This document shows, in pieces, positions 1 through 5,615 of a stretch of DNA of 5,615 nucleotides. The stretch is from contig JAPWUY010000153.1 in NCBI GenBank assembly GCA_028275295.1, positions 1 through 5,615 of the forward strand, given 5' to 3'. Both the position numbers and the translations under genes were made by a program. Each line of letters opens with the position of its first letter. The stretch's first letter is position 1. The notes beneath the pieces are model-generated. The model saw nothing but the letters and a program-made list of their open reading frames with translations, was not told where the DNA came from and made no database searches. The DNA comes from Thermodesulfobacteriota bacterium. Its GTDB lineage: Bacteria > Desulfobacterota > Desulfocorpusculales > Desulfocorpusculum.

Positions 1-651
1 ATCCAGTACACGATAAACAACGTGATCTCGTTCCTCCAGACCCAAGGGGACGTGAGGGCAGTCTCCAGGCCCCAAATCACCACCTTGAACAATCAGCCTG
101 CTGTGATCTCGGTGGGCATAAATGACTTCTACGTGACCTTCGAGCAGCAGACCGTCGCTGCCGCTGCGGGAGGAATAGCGACCTCTCAGGTGACAAGCAG
201 AGTGAACCCTCTCTTCATCGGCGTCACCCTCCACATTACACCCCAGATAAGCCCTCAGGGGGAGATAGTGCTCAAAGTGGTGCCGGCAGTGAACCAGAGG
301 GTCGGGGAAAAGCTCGTTCCCACTGGAATCCCCTCAGCCCCGACCCAGTCGATTCCCCTTCTCGAGACAAGACAGACGAGCACCGTTGTTCGCCTCAAAG
401 ACGGCCAGACCCTTCTCATCTCTGGACTCATCCAGGAGAGGGAGGTGGACACGGAGAAGTCTGTTCCCTATCTCTCGAGTGTGCCTGTTCTGGGGCCGAT
501 CTTCAGGCACTCTTCCAAGGAAAAGAAACGATCCGAATTGATCCTCCTTTTGACGCCAAGAATAGTTGATCTCGAGGCTCCTGCCAAGGGGGCCAGGCTC
601 AACCTCCAGGAAAGGGAGGGTCGCTCATGTACACGGAATTTTTCAGCCTGA
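1..651 (+). CDS. mshL: MshL-type outer-membrane secretin, C-terminal part (5' truncated by window edge)
   Basis: The frame is open from base 1, so the N-terminal periplasmic domains lie outside the window; 216 residues are visible. They match the C-terminal secretin domain that forms the multimeric outer-membrane channel of type II secretion and type IV pilus systems. Seen here: the stretch SRPQITTLNNQPAVISVG (about residues 22-39), a GVTLHITPQI strand (74-83), the secretin signature VPVLGPIF (161-168) and the closing strand ELILLLTPRIV (179-189). The LNNQ.A...VG block and the variable Ala/Gly/Ser/Thr-rich stretch after it resemble MshL more than PilQ or GspD. A tail of about 27 residues follows the domain, and no pilotin-binding S-domain is recognisable. 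The gene overlaps the downstream ATPase by 25 bases. The secretin fold is certain; the MshL subtype is supported by the two genes that follow. The GTG at 22 is only an internal valine codon, not the start. Confidence 0.93.
   Translation: MQYTINNVISFLQTQGDVRAVSRPQITTLNNQPAVISVGINDFYVTFEQQTVAAAAGGIATSQVTSRVNPLFIGVTLHITPQISPQGEIVLKVVPAVNQRVGEKLVPTGIPSAPTQSIPLLETRQTSTVVRLKDGQTLLISGLIQEREVDTEKSVPYLSSVPVLGPIFRHSSKEKKRSELILLLTPRIVDLEAPAKGARLNLQEREGRSCTRNFSA
614..620 (+). promoter_or_regulatory. Shine-Dalgarno site of the AAA+ ATPase gene
   Basis: GGGAGGG lies inside the end of the secretin gene, six bases before the ATG at 627. It is a strong purine-rich ribosome binding site. It supports that ATG as the start even though the start overlaps the upstream gene. 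Confidence 0.75.
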
Positions 652-1442
652 AGGAGCCACCCTTTCAGCTTCTTCCAGATCCCAAATTCTTTCTCTTCTC
701 CCAAAGGGCGAGGGGAGCCTTCGATCAGCTTCTCTACGGCCTCGCTAATGGTAGCGGCTTCATGATGCTCACGGGAGAGGTGGGGGTGGGGAAGACAACC
801 CTTTTGAGGACCTTGTTGCAGCAGCTAGATCATGGGATAGAGAGGGCAGTGGTCCTGAACCCCATGTTCTCATCCAGCGAGGAATTCATAAAGGCCATCC
901 TCCTGGACTGGGGGGTGAGGAGATACTTCCCCAAGCTCATGGACAAAGCTGACTTACTGGGCTTGCTCCAGAGGTTCCTCATAAGCAGGCACCGAATGGG
1001 CCGAAAGGTTCTCCTCATAATAGACGATGCCCAGACCCTATCCGACGCGCTCCTAGAGGAGGTGAGGCTTCTGTCCAATTTGGAGACCAACGATGCCAAG
1101 CTACTCCACATTCTCCTCGTGGGCCAGCCCGAGTTGAGGGAAAGGGTGGAGAGCACGAGATTTCGTCAGTTGAACCAGAGAATAGCCATAAAGGCCTCCC
1201 TCTCTCCCCTCAGCAAAGAAGAGGTTGGCTCTTACCTCTCCCACAGGCTAGCTGTGGCAGGCTGCAAGGAGAATCTCTTCTCCCCGAGGGCTGTTAAAGC
1301 CATAGCCAAGGCGAGCAGGGGAATCCCGAGGCTCATAAATCTGATCTCCGACAGGTGTCTTCTTGCAGGATACGTGAACTCAACTCGCCGCATCGGGAAA
1401 AAGGAGGTCAAGATGGCGTTGAAGGATCTGGACTTGAGGTGA
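627..1442 (+). CDS. MshM/ExeA-type AAA+ ATPase of a pilus or secretion system
   Basis: This 271-residue protein belongs to the ExeA/GspA/MshM family of P-loop ATPases, which also includes the ATPases found in PEP-CTERM/XrtA loci. The N-terminus has the family hallmark of a Met-Tyr start followed by FFSLKEPPFQLLPDPKFF (5-22). Walker A is GEVGVGKTT (50-58) and Walker B is VLLIIDDAQ (128-136). A sensor-1-like strand LLVGQPEL spans 163-170, and the C-terminal GIPRLINLISDRCLLAGY block (232-249) is the GxPRxIN element of the family. There is no transmembrane segment or peptidoglycan-binding domain, so it is the short MshM-like form; ExeA is roughly twice as long. Family members are thought to help secretin assembly or insertion through the cell wall, together with a membrane-bound GspB/MshN partner, which here is plausibly the next gene. 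One oddity is Asp-134 where the family usually has the catalytic Glu (DEAQ). An XrtA-associated ATPase is the alternative label. Confidence 0.92.
   Translation: MYTEFFSLKEPPFQLLPDPKFFLFSQRARGAFDQLLYGLANGSGFMMLTGEVGVGKTTLLRTLLQQLDHGIERAVVLNPMFSSSEEFIKAILLDWGVRRYFPKLMDKADLLGLLQRFLISRHRMGRKVLLIIDDAQTLSDALLEEVRLLSNLETNDAKLLHILLVGQPELRERVESTRFRQLNQRIAIKASLSPLSKEEVGSYLSHRLAVAGCKENLFSPRAVKAIAKASRGIPRLINLISDRCLLAGYVNSTRRIGKKEVKMALKDLDLR
1436..1442 (+). promoter_or_regulatory. Shine-Dalgarno site of the TPR protein gene
   Basis: GAGGTGA is a good anti-Shine-Dalgarno match that overlaps the stop codon of the ATPase gene. GAGG ends five bases before the ATG at 1445. It decides the start in favour of 1445 over the ATG at 1355, which lies 87 bases inside the ATPase gene and would add 30 unrelated residues. 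Ribosomes ending the ATPase could re-initiate here. Confidence 0.75.
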
Positions 1443-1444
1443 CA

Positions 1445-2548
1445 ATGAGTCTCATAGAAAAGGCCCTCATGAAACAGAAGAAGGATCTCGATGGCCAACC
1501 CCCAGAAGGATCCATGGCTCCGGATCCGAAAGGGGTCCTTTCCCCCAAAGAAGGAGGGAGGAGAGGGAGATGGCTTCTCTATCTTTGTCTTGCAGTTTTG
1601 GTTGTGGCCTCGGCCTCCTGGCTGGTTGTGGAGTGGCTACCTCTTTTGAAGGAGAATCTGACAATGGAGAGACGGATCCAGAGGCCCCAACCCCAAAAGG
1701 AGGCCAAGCCCGAAGAACGTGAGCTTCCAGCCCGTGAGGCTCCCAAGGATGTACAACTTCCCAAAGGCGAAGGGCTCACCCACGAGAGGCTCGATCGAGG
1801 CGAACCGTCTTGGAGTAGGGTCTCCGAGCCTCCCCCCGAGGGGAAAGAAGCCATTGCGGGGAAGGAGATGGAAATGCAATCGGTGGGTTCCGAGAGGCCC
1901 GAAAGAGAGCGCCCACCATCCCCTCCCAAGAAAAAAACGCCGCAAGCCCCCAAGGCCACACCCTCGGAGGCCAAAGGTGAGGAGAAGCCAGGAGGCCCCA
2001 AGAGGGATCTTCTTCTGGAAAAGGCATATCTCAATGCCCAGGCCGGAGAGCTGGCTGCGGCATTGAATATCTACGGGGAGATTCTCCGCCAGGACCCAAA
2101 GGATGTGGATGCCTTGTTGAACAGGGGCATAATAAAGACCAAAATGAGAGATTTCGCCTCGGCCAGGGAGGATCTCCTTCGGGCCAAGGAGCTCAGACCC
2201 CACGATCCTGCTATAGCCAATGCCTTGGGGGTCCTGTACATGGAAATGGGAGAACTCGATCAGGCGGCCCAATGGCTCCTCAATTCTCAGGATGCGATCT
2301 CCACGGTAAATCTCGCCCTCCTTTACTGGAAAAAGGGTGAGGAGGAGAGGGCCTTGGCTTTGCTCGAGGATGCAGAGGGTCGGCTTGGGCAGGAACCTCG
2401 CATTCCCTATTACAGGGGCTTGCTCCTCAAGGAGTTGGGGAGAAACAAGGAGGCGAGAAGGGAACTGGAAAAGGCGAGATCCCTGGCAGCCAGAAGAGGT
2501 GAGATGGATCTATTGAAAGAGATCGACCGATTGGTCCTTTCCCCTTAG
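1445..2548 (+). CDS. Inner-membrane anchored TPR protein, MshN/GspB-like
   Basis: The predicted protein has 367 residues. It starts MSLIEKALMKQKKD, a short amphipathic leader like that of MshN and GspB proteins. One hydrophobic segment follows at about 43-64, flanked by Arg/Lys (GGRRGR) on the N-terminal side, which fits a type II anchor with a cytoplasmic N-terminus. Residues 76-187 form a Pro/Glu/Lys/Arg-rich linker without predicted fold. From about 188 to 352 there are four or five TPR-like helical repeats, with typical positions in AYLNAQAGELAAALNIY, LGVLYMEMGELDQAA, LALLYWKKGEEERALALLE and GLLLKELGRNKEARRELEKA. The TPR domain should lie in the periplasm, where it could bind the secretin or other assembly factors. 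Its place directly after the secretin and AAA+ ATPase is that of mshN. The start at 1445 is chosen for its ribosome binding site and the family-like N-terminus. The exact family name is uncertain; the TPR and single-anchor architecture is clear. Confidence 0.88.
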   Translation: MSLIEKALMKQKKDLDGQPPEGSMAPDPKGVLSPKEGGRRGRWLLYLCLAVLVVASASWLVVEWLPLLKENLTMERRIQRPQPQKEAKPEERELPAREAPKDVQLPKGEGLTHERLDRGEPSWSRVSEPPPEGKEAIAGKEMEMQSVGSERPERERPPSPPKKKTPQAPKATPSEAKGEEKPGGPKRDLLLEKAYLNAQAGELAAALNIYGEILRQDPKDVDALLNRGIIKTKMRDFASAREDLLRAKELRPHDPAIANALGVLYMEMGELDQAAQWLLNSQDAISTVNLALLYWKKGEEERALALLEDAEGRLGQEPRIPYYRGLLLKELGRNKEARRELEKARSLAARRGEMDLLKEIDRLVLSP

Positions 2549-2550
2549 GA
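2547..2550 (+). promoter_or_regulatory. Probable Shine-Dalgarno site of the histidine kinase gene
   Basis: AGGA overlaps the stop codon of the TPR gene and ends five bases before the ATG at 2556. It is weaker than the sites of the two genes upstream but correctly spaced, so it supports this start. Confidence 0.5.
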
Positions 2551-2555
2551 AGCCC

Positions 2556-4505
2556 ATGGGACCCTTGATCCTGAGCCTTCTCGCCATCGCTTCACTCGGT
2601 CTTGTGCCTCTCCTTTTGGCCAAAGGCTTCAGGCTAGACAGGGCGCTTTTCGCAATCTACGTGGCCATGATGGCTTCAGCTGCCTTCGCTGCCCTGATCT
2701 GGCCCGAGCACAGGAGTCTCCATTGGAAGCTCAACCTGATGGCGTGCGGTCTCCCTGTGATCAATACATTCATGTGCTTGGAGGAAAGGCTCCTGGAAGG
2801 GGAAGGAAGCCTGGGGAGGCTTTCTCCAATGCTCCTTCCCTTTTCCTGGGCAGGGGCTTTGGCCTTCGTCCTGGGGAGCTCCCCTGAGATCACCAATGGA
2901 GACTTTTTCTTGCCCCAGTCGCGACTAGCTCCCCTTCTCCTGGTGTTTTTTGTGGGATCAATGGCCTCCATGAGCATGTGTTGGGATAGATGGGTCAGGA
3001 CCCCCCAAGCCGGGACATGGGAGGGCTTGTTCAGGCTGGGTTTGGTGCTTTGGTGGTTGATCTTCCTGTTTCTTCTGGCAAGGGCACTTTTCAGCGGGGA
3101 GAGGACGCCCATTTTTGCCCTGGATGTATTTTTGGGAGTCAACTTGGCCTGGCTTGCTGGGGCCTATCCCCTTGTTCTCAGAAGGGGATTCTTGGATGTG
3201 AGAGCGAGACCCACAGCCCATTTGGTAGGAAAGGCAACTCAGACAGTCGCTGTCATGGCCATAGTGGGCCTTTTCCTTTGGGGGGAGGCCCTCGCACTCG
3301 CCCATGGGATGTCGAGGACTGTTTTGGAAATCACAGTGATCGTTCTCCTCCTAGCGGTCATGGCCCTTCCCCTTCTTCCCATCGGGCCTTTGGCGTCTTT
3401 GAGGAGATACCTCCACCAGCACCTTTATCTCCCCGAGAGGGACTTTGCGCAGGAGGTAGCCCTGTATGTCAAGGTGATGGCCGGAAAGGAGGATCTCCGG
3501 GCAATCCTGGGCCATCTGTGCGAGGTGGTGGGCGCAAAGGCGGCGTTCCTCTACAGGCCAGACAGGCTAGGGGGAATGACCCTAGAGGCTTTCTGGGGAG
3601 AGGCAGAGGATCTTCCTCAGCGAATCGAGGGGGAATTCTTCGAGAGGGGCTCACTTTCTCCGGAGAGGAGCCTGAGGAAGCTCCTTGTCGAAGAAGAGCT
3701 GGTAGGCGTCTTGGTCCTCGAGGAGCTTCCGCAGAGGCTGGGCTGGGATAAGGAGAGTCTTCTCAGATTTTGGTCCTCAACCCTGGGAATACTTTTGAGA
3801 GAGCTCGAATGGAGGGAGAGGGAGGAGGATAGGAAGAAGCTCGCCTCCTACTCCGAGGCGACCTCCTTCCTTCTCCACGACGCCAAGAACCTGGCTCAGC
3901 TCCTCGACCTCATCCTCAAGAATTACAGCAAGCTCGACCCCTCGGAAAAGGAAAGCTTTCTCGAGATGGCCCTTCCCGGGTTGGAACAAGCTCAGGAGAG
4001 AGCGAGGAGGCTACTCGAGAAACTCGAGACCTTCCATCCAACGGACATCCCCGTAAAGGAGAGGATCGACCTGGTCCCCTTTTTGAAAGAGTGGGCAGAG
4101 GGGGCTAGATCTGCCTTCCCCCAGTTGGATCTCACTTTACGGATCGAGGCCCAGGAGGCAGAGTGGAGGGGGGATGCAAAGATCCTTTCCAAGGCCCTCG
4201 ACAACTTGTTCTCCAATGCAGCTCAGGCAACAGAAGGCAGAGGGCCAGTGGAGGTCGTGCTCACAAGGGAGGGGAAGGCTCCAGTCATAGAGATCAGGGA
4301 TTGGGGGCCGGGAGTCGAGGAGAAGGACAGAAAGAGGCTCTTCGAGCCCCTCTTTACGAGAAAAAAGGGTGGAATGGGGCTCGGACTTTATCAGGCAAGG
4401 GTGCTTGTGGAGAGGCTTGGAGGAAAGGTTGGCTTCAGGGAGAATTCTCCAAGAGGGAGTGTCTTCTATGTCAGGCTGGATGAGAATCCTGATAGTGGAG
4501 GATGA
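2556..4505 (+). CDS. prsK: PrsK-type multi-pass membrane histidine kinase with GAF-like domain
   Basis: This 649-residue sensor kinase is a little shorter than I recall for typical PrsK. The first 280 residues are strongly hydrophobic, with about eight or nine membrane segments (roughly 2-22, 30-49, 57-74, 91-108, 124-141, 158-178, 187-207, 229-250, 257-278). A GAF-like region follows at about 297-416, then a charged helix (417-430) and the kinase core. The phosphoacceptor box is SFLLHDAKNLAQLLDLILKN (437-456), with His-441; HDxKN is the PrsK form (commonly HDLKN), not the classical HE(I/L)(K/R)(T/N)P. The ATPase domain has the N box LDNLFSNAAQA (548-558, Asn-554), the G1 box RDWGPG (581-586), the F box LFEPLF (595-600) and the G2 box GGMGLGL (605-611). 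All key catalytic positions are present, so it should be active. PrsK is known from PEP-CTERM/exosortase and exopolysaccharide loci; its signal is unknown. It overlaps the response regulator gene, its evident partner. Confidence 0.92.
   Translation: MGPLILSLLAIASLGLVPLLLAKGFRLDRALFAIYVAMMASAAFAALIWPEHRSLHWKLNLMACGLPVINTFMCLEERLLEGEGSLGRLSPMLLPFSWAGALAFVLGSSPEITNGDFFLPQSRLAPLLLVFFVGSMASMSMCWDRWVRTPQAGTWEGLFRLGLVLWWLIFLFLLARALFSGERTPIFALDVFLGVNLAWLAGAYPLVLRRGFLDVRARPTAHLVGKATQTVAVMAIVGLFLWGEALALAHGMSRTVLEITVIVLLLAVMALPLLPIGPLASLRRYLHQHLYLPERDFAQEVALYVKVMAGKEDLRAILGHLCEVVGAKAAFLYRPDRLGGMTLEAFWGEAEDLPQRIEGEFFERGSLSPERSLRKLLVEEELVGVLVLEELPQRLGWDKESLLRFWSSTLGILLRELEWREREEDRKKLASYSEATSFLLHDAKNLAQLLDLILKNYSKLDPSEKESFLEMALPGLEQAQERARRLLEKLETFHPTDIPVKERIDLVPFLKEWAEGARSAFPQLDLTLRIEAQEAEWRGDAKILSKALDNLFSNAAQATEGRGPVEVVLTREGKAPVIEIRDWGPGVEEKDRKRLFEPLFTRKKGGMGLGLYQARVLVERLGGKVGFRENSPRGSVFYVRLDENPDSGG
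4453..4459 (+). promoter_or_regulatory. Shine-Dalgarno site that favours an early start for the response regulator
   Basis: GAGGGAG inside the end of the kinase gene stands eight bases before an in-frame ATG at 4468. The next in-frame ATG, at 4480, has only a weak AGG four bases upstream. The better site therefore points to 4468, although the protein beginning at 4480 (MRILIVEDD) would look like a textbook receiver start. Confidence 0.5.
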
Positions 4506-5615
4506 CCGTTTCCTGGCCCAACAGCTGGGATGGTTCTTGAAGGACGAATGCGAGGTGCGAATTGCTCTTTCTCCAGAGGAGGCCAAGGAGAGGATCGAAG
4601 AAGAGGATATCCACGTGGTCATTCTGGATCTGGGCCTTCCACCAAAGCCTGAAGAGCCGTCCGTTGGCCTGGGCCTCTTGGAGGAGCTCCTCAGAGAGGA
4701 CCCCCTCGTCAAGGTCATTGTCATGACAGCCCACACGGATCAAGAGACAGCAAAAAGGGCCCTCTCCTTAGGGGCATACGACTTCCTCTCGAAGCCTGTC
4801 CAGGAAGAGCTCCTCCTCACCCTCATAAAAAGGGCCTTTTTCAGAAGGGAGATGGAAAAGAAGTTTTTCGAGGGGCAGGACGAGGGGCTCCCTGTGCCCA
4901 TGGTCTTTGCATCTGCCCAGATGCGCGAGGTAGTGGACCAGGCCCTTTCCATCGCTTCCCTCCCTGTTACCTGTCTCATCTATGGGGAGACAGGGACGGG
5001 CAAGGAGCTTGTCGCCAGGCTCATTCACGAGATGAGCCCCAGGAGGCGGAGACCCATGGTGGTTGTGGATTGCGCCTCCATTCCCGCATCCCTTGCCGAA
5101 TCAGAGCTTTTCGGTGCTGAGAAGGGCGCTTACACAGGTGCCGATGCGAGAAGAGAGGGGAGGATCGCCCAGGCAGAGGGCGGCACACTCCTCTTGGACG
5201 AGGTTGGGGAGCTTCCCCTAGAGCTTCAGGCCAAGCTTCTCCGGTTTCTAGAAACTCACCAGTTTACCCCCGTGGGAGGAAGGACCAAAGAGGCCAATGT
5301 GAGGGTCCTCGCTGCGACGAACAGGGATCTCAGGGAGGAAGTGAAAAGGGGAAGATTCCGCCTCGACCTGTACCACAGGCTATGCCAGGTGGAGATCAAG
5401 ATACCGCCTTTGAGGGAGAGGCCGGAGGACATAGTCCCGACAGCGCTCCATTTTCTCGTCTCCATAAGCCGCGAATTCAGGATGAGGCCCCCAGAGCTGA
5501 CAGAGGAAGCCAAGAAAGCCCTTTTGAGTTATGGGTTTCCCGGAAACGCGAGGGAGCTAAAGAACATGATGGCCAAGGCCTTGGTGTTGAGTAGAGGCCG
5601 GCCCATTGGACCCAG
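4468..5615 (+). CDS. prsR: PrsR-type sigma-54-dependent response regulator (3' truncated by window edge)
   Basis: The frame stays open from 4468 to the window end, giving 382 complete residues; the C-terminal helix-turn-helix lies beyond. Numbering is from ATG 4468; ATG 4480 is an alternative, four residues shorter. The receiver domain (about 5-125) has the acidic pair Asp-12/Asp-13 in VEDD, phosphoacceptor Asp-54 in LDLGLPP, Thr-87 and Lys-109 (SKP). After LPP comes the short insertion KPEEPSVGLGLLEEL, matching the PDPDG.SEGLATLEE region typical of PrsR. The AAA+ sigma-54 activation domain begins around 150: Walker A GETGTGKE (173-180), sigma-54 contact loop GAYTGA (220-225), Walker B LLLDE (241-245), sensor 1 ATNRD (283-287), arginine fingers Arg-298 and Arg-304 in FRLDLYHRL, and sensor 2 GNAREL (359-364). 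It should oligomerise on phosphorylation by the upstream kinase and activate RpoN promoters. The gene overlaps prsK by 38 (or 26) bases. The NtrC-like class is certain; the PrsR name rests on the receiver insertion and the PrsK neighbour. Confidence 0.92.
   Translation, partial: MSGWMRILIVEDDRFLAQQLGWFLKDECEVRIALSPEEAKERIEEEDIHVVILDLGLPPKPEEPSVGLGLLEELLREDPLVKVIVMTAHTDQETAKRALSLGAYDFLSKPVQEELLLTLIKRAFFRREMEKKFFEGQDEGLPVPMVFASAQMREVVDQALSIASLPVTCLIYGETGTGKELVARLIHEMSPRRRRPMVVVDCASIPASLAESELFGAEKGAYTGADARREGRIAQAEGGTLLLDEVGELPLELQAKLLRFLETHQFTPVGGRTKEANVRVLAATNRDLREEVKRGRFRLDLYHRLCQVEIKIPPLRERPEDIVPTALHFLVSISREFRMRPPELTEEAKKALLSYGFPGNARELKNMMAKALVLSRGRPIGP

Noticed and set aside
1579..2272. Two long overlapping minus-strand reading frames (151 and 211 codons) opposite the TPR gene
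   Set aside because: They lie opposite the Pro/Lys/Glu-rich linker, whose biased codons remove stops on the other strand. The translations look like composition noise (runs of Gly, Leu, Ser, Phe), and no known domain is visible.
2541..2560. Possible terminator or promoter between the TPR gene and the kinase gene
   Set aside because: The gap is only 7 bases and holds just the stop codon context and a ribosome binding site. I see no hairpin or T-run.
3076..3095. TGGCA followed by TTTTC, resembling a sigma-54 element
   Set aside because: No GC occurs at the -12 position, and the site is deep inside the kinase coding region with no gene start downstream.
2990..3751. A 253-codon plus-strand reading frame inside the kinase gene
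   Set aside because: It lies wholly inside the kinase membrane and GAF region in another frame. Its translation is Gly/Pro/Ser/Arg-rich without domain features, and the kinase frame is clearly the real one.
4137..4736. A 199-codon minus-strand reading frame across the kinase-regulator junction
   Set aside because: It is antisense to the conserved ATPase and receiver motifs, and its protein is Ser/Arg/Pro-rich without recognisable motifs.
5180..5200. A CGGCAC followed by CTTGG, resembling a sigma-54 -24/-12 promoter
   Set aside because: The spacing to the downstream element is off by about two bases, the -12 GC is missing, and the sequence encodes the Walker B region of the regulator.

Overview
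The window is a single, tightly packed, left-to-right gene block with no non-coding gap longer than 7 bases. It comes from a Gram-negative (outer-membrane) bacterium, because the first gene is an outer-membrane secretin. Five genes are present, and the first and last are cut by the window edges: (1) the C-terminal part of an MshL-type secretin, (2) an MshM/ExeA-type AAA+ ATPase, (3) an inner-membrane anchored TPR protein with MshN/GspB-like architecture, (4) a multi-pass histidine kinase of the PrsK type, and (5) a sigma-54-activating response regulator of the PrsR type.

Bases 1-2548 hold the secretion or pilus part. The order secretin, AAA+ ATPase, TPR protein is the mshL-mshM-mshN order of the MSHA type IV pilus locus of Vibrio. 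Bases 2556-5615 hold the two-component pair. PrsK and PrsR are best known from PEP-CTERM/exosortase (XrtA) and exopolysaccharide loci. Here they occupy the place where the assembly ATPase (mshE) and platform protein (mshG) would follow in the Vibrio locus. The junctions are a 25-base overlap, a 2-base gap, a 7-base gap and an overlap of 26 or 38 bases. No internal promoter or terminator is apparent, so co-transcription and translational coupling are likely.

A plausible reading (inference) is that the kinase senses an envelope or surface state. It would phosphorylate the response regulator, which then switches on sigma-54 promoters for exopolysaccharide, secreted-protein or pilus genes, while the upstream genes supply the outer-membrane channel and its accessory ATPase and TPR partner. 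The target promoters, the signal and the secreted substrate are not in the window.

The lineage cannot be fixed. Arginine is coded mainly by AGG/AGA (about 27 of 35 in the response regulator by hand count), and the proteins are rich in Glu, Lys and Arg. That is compatible with a moderately GC-rich, possibly thermophilic, Desulfobacterota-like or related bacterium, but this is only a guess. I see no RNA genes, CRISPR arrays, insertion sequences or attachment sites.
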